64,000 nt of DNA from Porticoccus sp033791605 (lineage in GTDB: Bacteria; Pseudomonadota; Gammaproteobacteria; Pseudomonadales; Porticoccaceae). Both the position numbers and the translations under genes were made by a program. The notes beneath the pieces were generated by a model. It had not been told where the DNA came from. It did not search any database and worked only from the letters and a program-made list of their open reading frames with translations. The DNA is taken from NCBI GenBank assembly GCA_033791605.1, contig JASJGJ010000081.1:1-64000 (forward strand). The letters are read 5' to 3'. This document shows, in pieces, positions 55,165 through 64,000 of the stretch (positions are counted from its first letter, which is position 1; each line of letters starts with the position of its first letter).

Positions 55165-56895
55165 GTGTCTACAATTGTTCTTGGTATCTCCGGTGCATTA
55201 AATCACGACTCATCGGCAGCGTTGTATATTGATGAGAAGCTAGTAGCAGCAGCAGAAGAAGAGCGCTTTATCCGTGATAAGCATGCCAAAGGGAAAATGC
55301 CCTTTAATGCGGCAAAATTCTGCCTTGAGTATGCCGGGATAAAACCGGAAGCCGTTGATGTGGTTGCGGTACCGTTTGCCCCTATCTCTATTTTTTCAAA
55401 AGCCCGCTGGCACTTTGCCAAACGATACTGGTATGCACCGGACCGCGCTTTGGATGCGCTATTGAATGGTAATCGCCGTTATCGCCGTTATCGTGACCGA
55501 GTGTTTAGCTTGTTGCGTGACTTGGGTATTGATCCTAAGAAGGTAGATTTTGAGCCTGTAGAACATCACTTGGCTCATGCTTCCAGTGCTTATCATCTGA
55601 GTGGTTTTAAGGAAAAAACGGCCATTATGGGCGTAGATGGCAAGGGAGAATATGCGACTACGTTCTTCGGTTATGGAGAGAACGGCAAAATTCATAAAAT
55701 TAAAGAGTTTTACGATCCTGACTCTTTGGGTGGTCTTTATGGCGCCATTACGGAATATCTTGGTTTCGAGATGTTGGATGGCGAATATAAGGTCATGGGT
55801 ATGGCGCCCTATGGTGATGCCACCAAATATGATTTTTCTCGACTCATAGATTTTGATGGTAAGAATTTTCAAGTAAACACCAAGCTAGTAAATACCGTGG
55901 GTATGAGACGGTATAAACAGGATGGGGTGGGGTTCTATTTCAGCCCTAAACTGATTGACTGGCTTGGCCCAAAGCGTGATGGTGATATTGCCGATGAACC
56001 TTACATCGACTATGCCGCGACTATTCAGGCCTTATTTGAAGAGGTCGTTTTAAAGCTGATGGATCACTACCTAGGCGATATTATTAAAGAAACGGGTAAG
56101 ATTGCTTTTTCGGGCGGTGGGGCGCTTAACGTTAAGCTGAATCAGAAGATCATTGCTCGCGATGAAGTTAAAGAATTGTATGTTCAGCCGGCATCAGGTG
56201 ATGCCGGCACTGCTGTTGGTGCTGCCTCTTATGTGTTGATGAAGCGAGGTATTCAGCCAGAAAAAATGGAGCACGTTTATTTGGGGCCTAAATTCTCGAA
56301 TGAAGAGTGTATTCGAGCCTGTGAGGAGCATAAAGAAAAGCCATCCTATGAACTGATCGATCAAGTGCCTCAGCGAATTTCTAAACTTCTCGTGGAAGGT
56401 AACCCCGTTGCTTGGTTCCAGGGGCGTATGGAGTTTGGCCCGCGAGCATTAGGTGGTCGTTCAATTATCGGTTGCCCTAGTGCGCCAGGTGTAGCAAATC
56501 GAATCAATGAACAAATTAAATTCCGTGAGCGTTGGAGGCCTTTTTGTCCTAGCATGCTCGATCGTGTCGCACCTAAAATGTTTAAGAATGATCACCCCGC
56601 ACCTTTTATGACATTCACTTTTGAAGTGAATGAGGAGTGGAAAACAAGGGTACCGGAAGTGGTGCACGAAGATGGTACGGCTCGTGCGCAAGCACTGAAA
56701 AAAGAATTTAATCCGCGTTATTACGAGTTGATGGAAGAAATGGAAAAGCTTACGGGGAATGGCGTGGTGCTAAATACCTCGCTAAATCGCCGCGGTGAAC
56801 CAATGATCTGTTCGCCTGAGGATGCGTTGAATATGTTTTTTGGGTCGGATTTGCAGTATTTGATAATGGAAGATGTATTGGTGGTGAAGAAGTAG
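55165..56895 (+). CDS. Carbamoyltransferase, WapO-like, LPS core
   Basis: This is a NodU/CmcH/TobZ-type O-carbamoyltransferase of 576 residues. In Pseudomonas the equivalent gene in this place (WapO) carbamoylates the core heptose. The N-terminal Kae1-like domain contains the metal motif HHLAH at 134-138, SGGGALNVKLNQKI and EFGPRALGGRSI. The C-terminal part has NTSLNRRGEPMICSPEDAL. It follows the double kinase by 25 bases, so the core operon probably continues through it. The exact acceptor sugar is inferred. Confidence 0.88.
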   Translation: MSTIVLGISGALNHDSSAALYIDEKLVAAAEEERFIRDKHAKGKMPFNAAKFCLEYAGIKPEAVDVVAVPFAPISIFSKARWHFAKRYWYAPDRALDALLNGNRRYRRYRDRVFSLLRDLGIDPKKVDFEPVEHHLAHASSAYHLSGFKEKTAIMGVDGKGEYATTFFGYGENGKIHKIKEFYDPDSLGGLYGAITEYLGFEMLDGEYKVMGMAPYGDATKYDFSRLIDFDGKNFQVNTKLVNTVGMRRYKQDGVGFYFSPKLIDWLGPKRDGDIADEPYIDYAATIQALFEEVVLKLMDHYLGDIIKETGKIAFSGGGALNVKLNQKIIARDEVKELYVQPASGDAGTAVGAASYVLMKRGIQPEKMEHVYLGPKFSNEECIRACEEHKEKPSYELIDQVPQRISKLLVEGNPVAWFQGRMEFGPRALGGRSIIGCPSAPGVANRINEQIKFRERWRPFCPSMLDRVAPKMFKNDHPAPFMTFTFEVNEEWKTRVPEVVHEDGTARAQALKKEFNPRYYELMEEMEKLTGNGVVLNTSLNRRGEPMICSPEDALNMFFGSDLQYLIMEDVLVVKK

Positions 56896-57002
56896 GGTGA
56901 TATAAAAAATTATTGATACAGCAAAAAAGGATAGTAAAAGGATTAGGTGAGAGCGAGTTTGCTAGGGTTGTTGTTTGAAATTATAAAAATAAGGCAATAA
57001 AT

Positions 57003-57653
57003 ATGGCAATGGTAGATGAAGAACTTATTAAAAATTATCAAAAAATACATGCATCTAAAGATTATGGGTTTACTTCAGTTATTTATAAGGAGCATATTCA
57101 GGCTTGTATTAATGAGCTAAAACCAAAAAGTATTTTGGAGTTTGGGTGCGGACAAAGTATTTTAATTAGTAATTTGATTTATGATGAAAAATATTACCGC
57201 TATGATCCCGCTATTCCAGAGTTCTCTGTTATACCCACCGATAAAGCAGATTTTATTATTAATACGGATGTTTTAGAGCACATCCCAGAAAAAGATTTAG
57301 ACGATGTTCTCGGTAGAATGAAAAGTATTTCTGAATATGTTTTTTTTAATATAGCAACTAATTATGCTAAAGAAGTTTTGCCAAATGGAGCAAATGCCCA
57401 TTGTACTGTTTGGCCGGGTGATCAATGGCTTTTACTAATTAGAAAATATTATCCAGATGCAGAAATTGCATACTATGTTGAAAAGAAAGGCTGTTTGATT
57501 ATTACTTGGAAATCTCCAGGTACAAAGCAGCTTGTCCATGATATTGAGTTATTGAAAGTTAAGGCTAATACAAAAGTTGACCATGTTTTTAAAAAAATTG
57601 AACGTCGATTGAGACGAATAAGAAATTATATTCTTGGAAGAAATCGCACCTAA
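57003..57653 (+). CDS. SAM-dependent methyltransferase, class I
   Basis: This is a 216-residue methyltransferase of unknown substrate. The SAM-binding motif is LEFGCGQSILISNLI near 43, and motif II-like INTDVLEHIPEKDLDDVL follows. The codon use is very AT-rich (many AAA, AAT and ATT codons), unlike the core operon before it, which suggests separate acquisition. It lies between two carbamoyltransferase genes, so a sugar or nucleotide-sugar methylation role in surface polysaccharide is likely but unproven. Confidence 0.82.
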   Translation: MAMVDEELIKNYQKIHASKDYGFTSVIYKEHIQACINELKPKSILEFGCGQSILISNLIYDEKYYRYDPAIPEFSVIPTDKADFIINTDVLEHIPEKDLDDVLGRMKSISEYVFFNIATNYAKEVLPNGANAHCTVWPGDQWLLLIRKYYPDAEIAYYVEKKGCLIITWKSPGTKQLVHDIELLKVKANTKVDHVFKKIERRLRRIRNYILGRNRT

Positions 57654-57961
57654 AATTAGAGTGTAAAAAAGTTGGTTATACTCGTTAGTTTAGAACGAAC
57701 TATATAGTGAACAGTCAAGTAACTAGAGTGTCTCGTAGGATTGTATCGAGAGAAGATTTATTGGAAAGAGTGTTGTTTTCTTTTTGCAGGTAAATATAAA
57801 GTGTTTGTATGCAATGGTGAAAAAGTAAATAGAGAGTTATTTCAGTTTGGTTGAGGTTTTTTATGTGTGGTTAAGTTGAATTTTTTTGATCTTTGGTAAA
57901 TAAAAAATTGTTATTTTAGGCTAGTTTAAGCGTCTGTTGTTAATCTGTGGTGGAGAATTTT
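57654..57961. other. AT-rich intergenic region before the second carbamoyltransferase
   Basis: This 308-base stretch has no clear gene. Short open frames around 57728-57860 (for example GKYKVFVCNGEKVNRELFQFG after a frame change) could be scraps of a decayed gene. The promoter of the next gene is probably here, but I cannot point to it. Confidence 0.3.
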
Positions 57962-59692
57962 ATGTATATCTTAGGAGTACATACGGGTCATGACGCTGGC
58001 GCATGTCTGTTTAGCGATTTGGAGCTGATTGCTTTTTGTAAAGAAGAGCGCGTTTCCCGAGTTAAAAATGACGGAGGTTTTTTTGATCTTTTGTCAGTTG
58101 ATGAGGTGCTAAGGATTGCCGGCATATCAAGAAAGCAGCTTGATGCAGTTGCATTTACGCGAATGGGTTTTCCTTTGGAGTGCTTTCGGCAGACGAGCAA
58201 GCCTATTAAGGACTTTGTTAGGCAAGCCTTGGGAAAAAAACGTTCTAGGTTGTTGGCAAGTGAAATGCGGAAGCAATGCGTCTGGCATGAAGAAAAAATT
58301 CTTAAATATTCTGTTGTAAGAAAAATTATGGGTTTGCGGGAAGATTGTGAGATTTCTTTTAGTAATCATCACTATGCCCATATATTAGGCTCTTTCAAAT
58401 ATACAGATTGGGGTGAGGCTAGTCTTTATATTAGCTGTGACGGCGGTGGAGATGGTGCGCACTATTCTGCATATTATTACGATGGACAGTCGTTAGAGCG
58501 CCTGTATGGCGGGAATGAAACTTTGGAGCTTGAGCAGCAAAATGCTGGAGCATCGATTGGCCTAGCTTATGCGTATGCTACGAAATATACCGGGTTTCAG
58601 CCTAACCGTCATGAGGGTAAGCTGACAGGTTTAGCTGCCTTTGGCACGCCTATAGTGGCCAATAAAATTGTAGAAGCTATAGGGGTAACCGATAAGGGAG
58701 GATTTGATTCAAGCATTAAAAGTGGTGGCGATCTAAAGCATTTTTTAGATGACTTATTTGAGGGGTTGAGTAGAGAGGATGTGGCCGCATCTATACAAGT
58801 GGCCTCAGAAAGAATTGTTGTAAATTGGGTTAAGCAGCTGCTGTCTATGAGGCCGGTAAAATATGTTGGTTTAAGTGGCGGCGTTTTTTCTAATGTTAAA
58901 TTAAATCAGTGTGTTGCTGAGCTGGAGGGTGTTCGCGAAGTATTTATCTTTCCTGCAATGGGGGATGAGGGGCTGCCAGTTGGAAACTGTGTCGATTATC
59001 TTATAAATAAATATGGCCTTAATAATATTGGCCGGGAGCGACTGGGGAACGTTTATTTGGGTTGGAAGTACAAACCTCAGGATTTGATGTGTATGGCAGA
59101 AGAACAGGGCTTTAAAATAGAAAAAAGTGCTAACGTTTCAAGAATGGCATCACAAGAATTAGCTAATGGAAAAGTGGGGGCGGTTTTTTTCTCTGCTATG
59201 GAGATGGGGCCTCGCGCATTAGGGGCAAGAAGTATCCTTGCCAGCCCAGAAAAAAGAGACATTAATGATAGTATTAATGCGCGATTAGAGCGTACCGAGT
59301 TTATGCCATTTGCTCCCTATGTATTACCTGAAGATGCGGCTGATGTTTTCGGTATAGACGATACAAATCGGTATGCCTGTAAGTTTATGACAATAACTAC
59401 TCGTGTGAATGAAAAATATAGAAATCAAATAGCAGCAGTTGTTCATGTGGATGGCACAGCTAGGCCGCAGATTATTGAAAGAGAAGATAACTGGCTCTAT
59501 TACGACATTTTAAAAGATTTTAAAGAACTGACTGGTATTCCATGCTTGGTTAATACGAGCTTCAATGCCCATGAAGAGCCGATCATAAACACCCCAAATG
59601 AGGCTTTGAGAGCACTGAAAGACAACCGTGTAGACTTTCTGGTTTGTGAGCAAGGACTGGTGTATTGGGGCGATACAGCAGGTGCGGCTTAA
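57962..59692 (+). CDS. Second carbamoyltransferase, NodU/TobZ family
   Basis: This 576-residue enzyme is probably an O-carbamoyltransferase for a surface sugar. The ATG at 57962 has a GTGGAG site six bases upstream and gives the usual MYILGVHTGHDAGACLF start. The metal motif HHYAH is at 136-140. It also has YVGLSGGVFSNVKLNQ, MEMGPRALGARSILASP and a C-terminal NTSFNAHEEPIINTP. It is clearly diverged from the carbamoyltransferase at 55165, so it is not a recent duplication. Substrate unknown. Confidence 0.87.
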   Translation: MYILGVHTGHDAGACLFSDLELIAFCKEERVSRVKNDGGFFDLLSVDEVLRIAGISRKQLDAVAFTRMGFPLECFRQTSKPIKDFVRQALGKKRSRLLASEMRKQCVWHEEKILKYSVVRKIMGLREDCEISFSNHHYAHILGSFKYTDWGEASLYISCDGGGDGAHYSAYYYDGQSLERLYGGNETLELEQQNAGASIGLAYAYATKYTGFQPNRHEGKLTGLAAFGTPIVANKIVEAIGVTDKGGFDSSIKSGGDLKHFLDDLFEGLSREDVAASIQVASERIVVNWVKQLLSMRPVKYVGLSGGVFSNVKLNQCVAELEGVREVFIFPAMGDEGLPVGNCVDYLINKYGLNNIGRERLGNVYLGWKYKPQDLMCMAEEQGFKIEKSANVSRMASQELANGKVGAVFFSAMEMGPRALGARSILASPEKRDINDSINARLERTEFMPFAPYVLPEDAADVFGIDDTNRYACKFMTITTRVNEKYRNQIAAVVHVDGTARPQIIEREDNWLYYDILKDFKELTGIPCLVNTSFNAHEEPIINTPNEALRALKDNRVDFLVCEQGLVYWGDTAGAA

Positions 59693-59787
59693 TCAGTGTT
59701 TATTTTATCGTGCTGCTATTATGTTTTCGATTCTTGGGGGTAGCTTGTAGAATTAACAAATAAAGAATAATAGGGATTTTTTGTACT

Positions 59788-60729
59788 GTGACGATGAAAG
59801 CAATGAATACCACCGAACCTTTATTCAGTGTAGTTATACCCTGCTATAACTACGGCCACTCTATCGGGCGAGCGATAGAGTCCGTTCTCAACCAGCAAGG
59901 AGGGCATTCATTTGATGTCACAGTGATAAACGATGGGTCTTCCGATAATTCAGCAACTGTGATCAGTGAGTATGAAAAAAAATATCCCAATGTGGTTCGC
60001 TATGTATATCAGCAGAATTCAGGTTTAGCCGCAACTCGTAATCGTGGTGTTAATGATACGACAGGACAGTATCTTATTTTTCTGGATGCGGATGACGAGC
60101 TAACTGTCGAGGCCTTGACTATATTCTTCGACGCCATTGCAGCCAACCCTGAAGCATGTTTGATTGTTGGTGGCCATCATAGTCGGCACGAAAATGGTAA
60201 ATACCGCTATCACAGTCCGGGTAAACTTCCGAAAGATGCGGTAGAAATTTTTCATACTTATCTGCGAAACAAGCTAGGTTTGGCAAATGGTGCAGTAGCG
60301 ATGAAACGCTGTGTTTTTGATCGAGTACGCTACAATCCTGCACTAAGACAATCAGAAGATATTCCTGTCTTTGCAGCAATACTTGCAAACTACCCATCAG
60401 TGATGATTGATAAAGCAACTGCAATTATTTACCGTCACGAAGGTAGTTTGCGTAGCAACACCATGTGGGCGGATAAGATGGGTTTTCTGCTTGTTGATGA
60501 AGTCTTTAAGCATTCACTGCCGGCTGGTTGCTATCAATATGAATGCTGGTATCGAAGCCAAAAGGGATTATCGTTATTTCGAATGTATTTTCTTGCAGGA
60601 AAAAATCAGGAGGCGGAAAACTATTATCATCAGGCTATAAGGCAGTATCCAAAAAATATATTCCGTTGGACTTATTTGCGTAAGTATCTAAAAATGCGAT
60701 TTAACTGGACAAACTCTAAAATAAAATAA
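59788..60729 (+). CDS. Glycosyltransferase family 2
   Basis: This is a 313-residue GT-A fold glycosyltransferase for surface polysaccharide. The nucleotide-sugar domain has FSVVIPCYNYGHSIGRAIES, INDGSSDNSA and the metal-binding LIFLDADDEL near 92-101. The start may be the GTG at 59788 or the ATG at 59794; neither has a strong ribosome site. It follows the second carbamoyltransferase by 95 bases. Sugar and acceptor cannot be predicted. Confidence 0.85.
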   Translation: MTMKAMNTTEPLFSVVIPCYNYGHSIGRAIESVLNQQGGHSFDVTVINDGSSDNSATVISEYEKKYPNVVRYVYQQNSGLAATRNRGVNDTTGQYLIFLDADDELTVEALTIFFDAIAANPEACLIVGGHHSRHENGKYRYHSPGKLPKDAVEIFHTYLRNKLGLANGAVAMKRCVFDRVRYNPALRQSEDIPVFAAILANYPSVMIDKATAIIYRHEGSLRSNTMWADKMGFLLVDEVFKHSLPAGCYQYECWYRSQKGLSLFRMYFLAGKNQEAENYYHQAIRQYPKNIFRWTYLRKYLKMRFNWTNSKIK

Positions 60730-60861
60730 ACATGAACCAATCGAATAATCTAAAAGAATTTCTTGTGTGTAATTTAAAAGAGATCGTTTCCGTGTGAAGG
60801 GGGTACTATCTAGCCAACTACAAAAATAGTATTGATAGATAATTGATTGTTGATGGTGAGT
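60730..60861. other. Intergenic region after the glycosyltransferase gene
   Basis: This AT-rich stretch, part of a 523-base gap, has no convincing gene or terminator. The following part shows traces of a decayed reading frame. Confidence 0.4.
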
Positions 60862-61147
60862 ATGAAACAGAGCCGCCAGCCTATTTTTCTTGACTTATAA
60901 AGGAGCATGGTTGTGCGAAGTTCTATGATGTGGGGGGGTTGGTCTTGATGTAATAAATGTTGCGGGCTAGTCGAGTATTAAAGAAGCTGTAGTATTTTAG
61001 TCAGTGTTGGTTAAGATTTACCAGTTAAAAGCTAACTTTATTATAAAAAAATCATTTCTTTTGTCTCCATTTCTGGCGCTGCGGTTGAGTTATATAAAGA
61101 GGGCCATTAGTGCGTGGTTTGGTAGCTTGCCAAGGAAGCGCAGTTAA
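60862..61147 (+). pseudogene. Possible decayed gene remnant in the polysaccharide region
   Basis: One plus-strand frame here stays protein-like but is broken by TGA at 60926 and TAG at 60968 and 60998. From 61004 it is open to a TAA at 61147 and encodes 47 residues, including SFLLSPFLALRLSYIKRAI and a basic end. This looks like the C-terminal end of a lost glycosyltransferase or similar enzyme. A second frame gives GCAKFYDVGGLVLM just upstream, which hints at a frameshift. No family is recognised. Confidence 0.35.
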
Positions 61148-61252
61148 AATTTTGGATGAGTTATTAGGTTAGTAGCTAAACGATATAGGGGGCGTTATTC
61201 GTGAATAGGCTGGGGTGAAGCATCCTTGGTGAGCTAAGTCGTTTATAAATTT

Positions 61253-62506
61253 ATGAAAAAAACAAAGAAACGCATTCTTCTGGAATATTGCAAGAAACGA
61301 TATTCAAAAAACCACATGACTAGTTGGTTGGTTTGGTTGTTGTGTGGCTGCTGGCGCGGTTTTCTCTGTAGGGATAATAACAAAATTTCCACTGAGAGCT
61401 GCGATGTTCTTATTCTTCATCCGACGAGTAAATCTTTTCGTTTGAAGAGGCTTCAAAAATTAATTGATAGCTTAAAAACGTCAGACGTACATGTACTAGA
61501 AACGATAGCATTAAGTGAGAAGCAGGTTGTTAAGAAAAAAGCTTGTTGTGGCCCATTTGAGTCTGGCTTGTTGTTTCGTTGTTATGAGGGTTATGCTAAT
61601 TGGCTTAGAAAAAGATATAACCCTAAAATCATTATCACTTTTCGAAATGGAGCTGTTTTGTCTCCGTTCCTTAAATCAAAAAATAATGGCGATCCAATAA
61701 CTTTTCATATGGCTCACTCAGTACTAACTGGGCAATCTAGTCGTTTTGATATGCTGGATTATGACTATTATTGCCTCTACGGAAAAAGCTCTTTTGAGTA
61801 TTTGAAAAAACTGTCTTATTTTTTTGGTTCATGCCAAATTATTTTGGGTGGCAGCTATCTTTTTGATAAAGACTTTGTGTTGCCACCTGCAAATTCGAAA
61901 TCTCCGCTACTATTTTTGGGCATGGGGCCAGAATTGGAAGAAAGCTCGGAGGGGCAAAAAATTTATGAATTGGTGCGTGACTGGCAAAAGCTAAATAAAA
62001 GACAGCTCTATGTGAGGTTGCACCAGCGAAGTAAGGGAGAGTTTTGGAAGTCTCTATCTCAAAAGGGTATTGATATATTGCCAGTAGAACCTTTCCAAGT
62101 TAGTGCTTCTAGAGCATCTTTAGTCTTGTCGCCCTACACTAATGCTGTGGTTGATGCCGCTTTACTCGGTAGGCCTGTACAATTGGTTGCATTGCCTAAT
62201 GAGCAGGATTTTCTGCAAGTGGAGAAGTTTTTTGGGCCTCGTGTTTTTGATTCTGTAGGTTTAGACCGAGCCATAGCGCGGCATTTAAATAATTATAAAG
62301 AAAGTGTTAATGCCTGCAGACATTTTATCGAGTTTCACCTTGAGCAGGGTGTAGATTCTTTGGATTATATAAATACCACTATTCTTGAGCTGCTTGCAGG
62401 GCACTCTGTGTCTGGGCCAAAAATTACTGGGGAGACGAATCAAGGATCTTCGACTTTTCTGCATAAGAGCCAAAATTCGCCTAGTACAAACTCGTCAAAA
62501 AAGTAA
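61253..62506 (+). CDS. Unrecognised GT-B-like polysaccharide protein
   Basis: This is a 417-residue soluble protein I do not recognise confidently. The pattern resembles GT-B or CDP-glycerol/capsule transferase folds. It has a basic N-terminus, IIITFRNGAVLSP, HMAHSVLTGQSSRFDML, YCLYGKSSFEYL, and a C-terminal donor-site-like SPYTNAVVDAALLGRPVQLV. The final 30 residues are Ser/Asn-rich and probably disordered. It is convergent with the O-antigen ligase gene, and its AT-rich codon use matches that region. A role in outer-core or O-chain assembly is inferred from position. Confidence 0.7.
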   Translation: MKKTKKRILLEYCKKRYSKNHMTSWLVWLLCGCWRGFLCRDNNKISTESCDVLILHPTSKSFRLKRLQKLIDSLKTSDVHVLETIALSEKQVVKKKACCGPFESGLLFRCYEGYANWLRKRYNPKIIITFRNGAVLSPFLKSKNNGDPITFHMAHSVLTGQSSRFDMLDYDYYCLYGKSSFEYLKKLSYFFGSCQIILGGSYLFDKDFVLPPANSKSPLLFLGMGPELEESSEGQKIYELVRDWQKLNKRQLYVRLHQRSKGEFWKSLSQKGIDILPVEPFQVSASRASLVLSPYTNAVVDAALLGRPVQLVALPNEQDFLQVEKFFGPRVFDSVGLDRAIARHLNNYKESVNACRHFIEFHLEQGVDSLDYINTTILELLAGHSVSGPKITGETNQGSSTFLHKSQNSPSTNSSKK

Positions 62507-62512
62507 AAGTAG

Positions 62513-62534
62513 AAGCTTCGTTTATAACGAGCTT
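62513..62534. terminator. Bidirectional terminator between the convergent polysaccharide genes
   Basis: An inverted repeat (arms 62513-62522 and 62526-62534, one bulged base, short loop) is followed by T-rich sequence on both strands. It lies in the 39-base gap between two convergent genes. Confidence 0.55.
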
Positions 62535-62545
62535 TATTTCTTTTC

Positions 62546-63967
62546 CTACGTTTTCTGGAGCGATGGCAAGGATGCTCTCAATGCTTTACCAATAGGAAAT
62601 AAAAGAAGCAGCCAAAAGGGGCGTGTGGTTGTAAAAAATCTTTCATCATCAAATGATGTGGTGATAATGCCACATATTAGAAGAGCCGCTAGCGACCAGT
62701 ATTTTTTGTTACATAAAGTATATAAACAAGTAAAAAGTAGTCCTAAGTACATAATCAGTGCGATTATTCCGCCTTGAAAAGCAGTACCTAAAAAAAAGTT
62801 ATGGCTATCGCTGAGATGGCCGTGATGAAAGGGTACGGCCAAGCGTTGTGAGAAACCGTATCCGAATATAGGCTTTTCTAGGCAATGTTTAAGGCGTTCC
62901 CTCCAAATTTCTGTGCGATAACCAAAAGTCAGGTCAAATTGAAAAGCTCTTGGTGGAATAAATTTGTCTATAGGTTGAAGTGGTTCATTAGGTTTTTGGG
63001 TGTAGAGCGAAACAATTTCCCAAGGCCTAGTGGTTCTTTTATTCGTTTTGATTTCAAGATGGTAGACATCACTTTTGTTTGAAGTAAACATGAATTTTTT
63101 GGGATTTGATCCTTGTTTTAGTAAAGTTGTTAATCCTTGGGTATCTTTGATTTCAGGAGTTATTACAGATTGGTTATCCTTCTGAAATCTAACCAGCAGT
63201 CTTTCTCCGGTATCAAGATTAACTTGATAATGAAAACTATTGCTTGGCAATGTGATCCACTTGTTACTAAAAAATAGGGTGGTTGATACGGTGACTGCAA
63301 CCAGTAATAAAGCAAAAAAAATTTTCTTTTGATATTTGATAGGGTTGTTTTGTAACAGGAATATAAAAACAAGCAGTGGCAGGCAGACAATAGCGGAACG
63401 ACTTTGTGTTAGATAACAAGCGCCTATACTTAGTAAAAATCCTATCCAGCGGATAGCTGTTGAAATGGTTGATTTTGGATGAAACTTTTTGTAGTGAAGA
63501 AAAAACCAACTGTAAAACACGTAGAAGTGCCCTGCATAAAGTGGGTTTTCCATCGGGCCAAATCCAGAAAGACGCCCTCCTTCCCAAATATTGGAAAAAA
63601 TTAATTGTAAGCCAATGGCTATGGGTACAAGCCACCCCCATTTTTCGATAACTTGTGTTTCTTTCGCTAGGGCAATTCCGGAGATAAATATAATGACGTA
63701 GAGGATAGATTTTAAATCGCTATAGTTGGGTTCGGTGGCCCATGTTGACGATAAGGCCATCCATCCAGCAAGTGTCAAAAGCCATAAGTAAATAGGTGCG
63801 CGTATAAAGTGAGAAAAATATTCTTTAGCAGTAAATAGAGTTAGAGGCAAAATTGTAAGATAAAAGATATTATTTAAGTCTTTAAATCTTGGGCTAATAC
63901 AGACCCCTAATAAGAAGAAAAGCCATGCATACGGTAAGATATCAATAGCGGATATTTTTTTTGTCAT
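62546..63967 (-). CDS. O-antigen ligase family protein (Wzy_C)
   Basis: This is a 473-residue polytopic membrane protein of the WaaL/Wzy family, which joins O-chain or related glycans to the LPS core or polymerises them. About ten or more membrane segments surround a large periplasmic loop (about 240-355). The Wzy_C motif region is FGYRTEIWRERLKHCLEKPIFGYGF, followed by SDSHNFFLGTAFQGGIIALI with the conserved histidine. The loop is rich in beta-strand-like sequence. Ligase is preferred over polymerase because of the core operon nearby, but this is not proven. Confidence 0.85.
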   Translation of the reverse strand: MTKKISAIDILPYAWLFFLLGVCISPRFKDLNNIFYLTILPLTLFTAKEYFSHFIRAPIYLWLLTLAGWMALSSTWATEPNYSDLKSILYVIIFISGIALAKETQVIEKWGWLVPIAIGLQLIFSNIWEGGRLSGFGPMENPLYAGHFYVFYSWFFLHYKKFHPKSTISTAIRWIGFLLSIGACYLTQSRSAIVCLPLLVFIFLLQNNPIKYQKKIFFALLLVAVTVSTTLFFSNKWITLPSNSFHYQVNLDTGERLLVRFQKDNQSVITPEIKDTQGLTTLLKQGSNPKKFMFTSNKSDVYHLEIKTNKRTTRPWEIVSLYTQKPNEPLQPIDKFIPPRAFQFDLTFGYRTEIWRERLKHCLEKPIFGYGFSQRLAVPFHHGHLSDSHNFFLGTAFQGGIIALIMYLGLLFTCLYTLCNKKYWSLAALLICGIITTSFDDERFFTTTRPFWLLLLFPIGKALRASLPSLQKT

Positions 63968-64000
63968 TTTATTCGTTAGAAATGATTTGATTATTCCACC

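Overview
The window is a chromosomal segment of a gammaproteobacterium. Gene content and order resemble the Pseudomonas/Cellvibrio branch: dusB-fis-purH-purD, accB-accC-prmA, rppH-ptsP-lgt-thyA-folA, and glnE-ilvE-waaF-waaC-waaG-waaP. No rRNA, tRNA, CRISPR array, insertion sequence or prophage was seen. A marine or aquatic member of Cellvibrionales/Spongiibacteraceae is a reasonable guess, but the sequence alone does not prove it.

Layout. 1-10.0 kb, mostly minus strand: purine synthesis (purD partial, purH), the nucleoid protein gene fis with dusB, a zinc-ribbon/DUF3426 membrane protein carrying an in-frame hexanucleotide repeat, prmA, accC, accB, aroQ and dsbD. 10.3-16.5 kb: a PCu(A)C copper-chaperone lipoprotein, a DUF2333 protein, an exported catalase-peroxidase, an encapsulated-ferritin-type protein with no encapsulin beside it, a DoxX protein and an adenosine kinase. 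16.7-25 kb: PBP1b (mrcB), a small lipoprotein, a DUF1631-PilZ pair, an RsmC-like methyltransferase, rsuA and a HAD phosphatase. 25-31 kb: rppH, ptsP, an NRDE protein, lgt, thyA and folA. 31-36.5 kb: a complete TonB2/TtpC-type energy transduction module (DUF3450, TtpC-like ExbB, ExbB, ExbD, TonB, TPR protein) overlapping the end of folA. 36.8-43.3 kb: cbpA-cbpM, a LapA-like protein, ilvD, argA, argE and a small unknown gene. 43.6-48.4 kb: an orphan PilB/GspE-like ATPase and glnE. 48.5-64 kb: ilvE followed by the LPS core operon, then an increasingly AT-rich polysaccharide region ending with an O-antigen ligase.

How it works together. The left and middle parts are largely housekeeping. The accessory interest lies in four places: the oxidative-stress/iron cluster at 12-15.4 kb, the TonB2-type module, the LPS core and outer region (a two-domain kinase, two different carbamoyltransferases, a methyltransferase, two glycosyltransferase-like proteins and a ligase), and decayed sequences. 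The clearest decayed sequence is a relic of the 3' end of ilvD at 36617-36731, about 1.9 kb from the intact ilvD 3' end.
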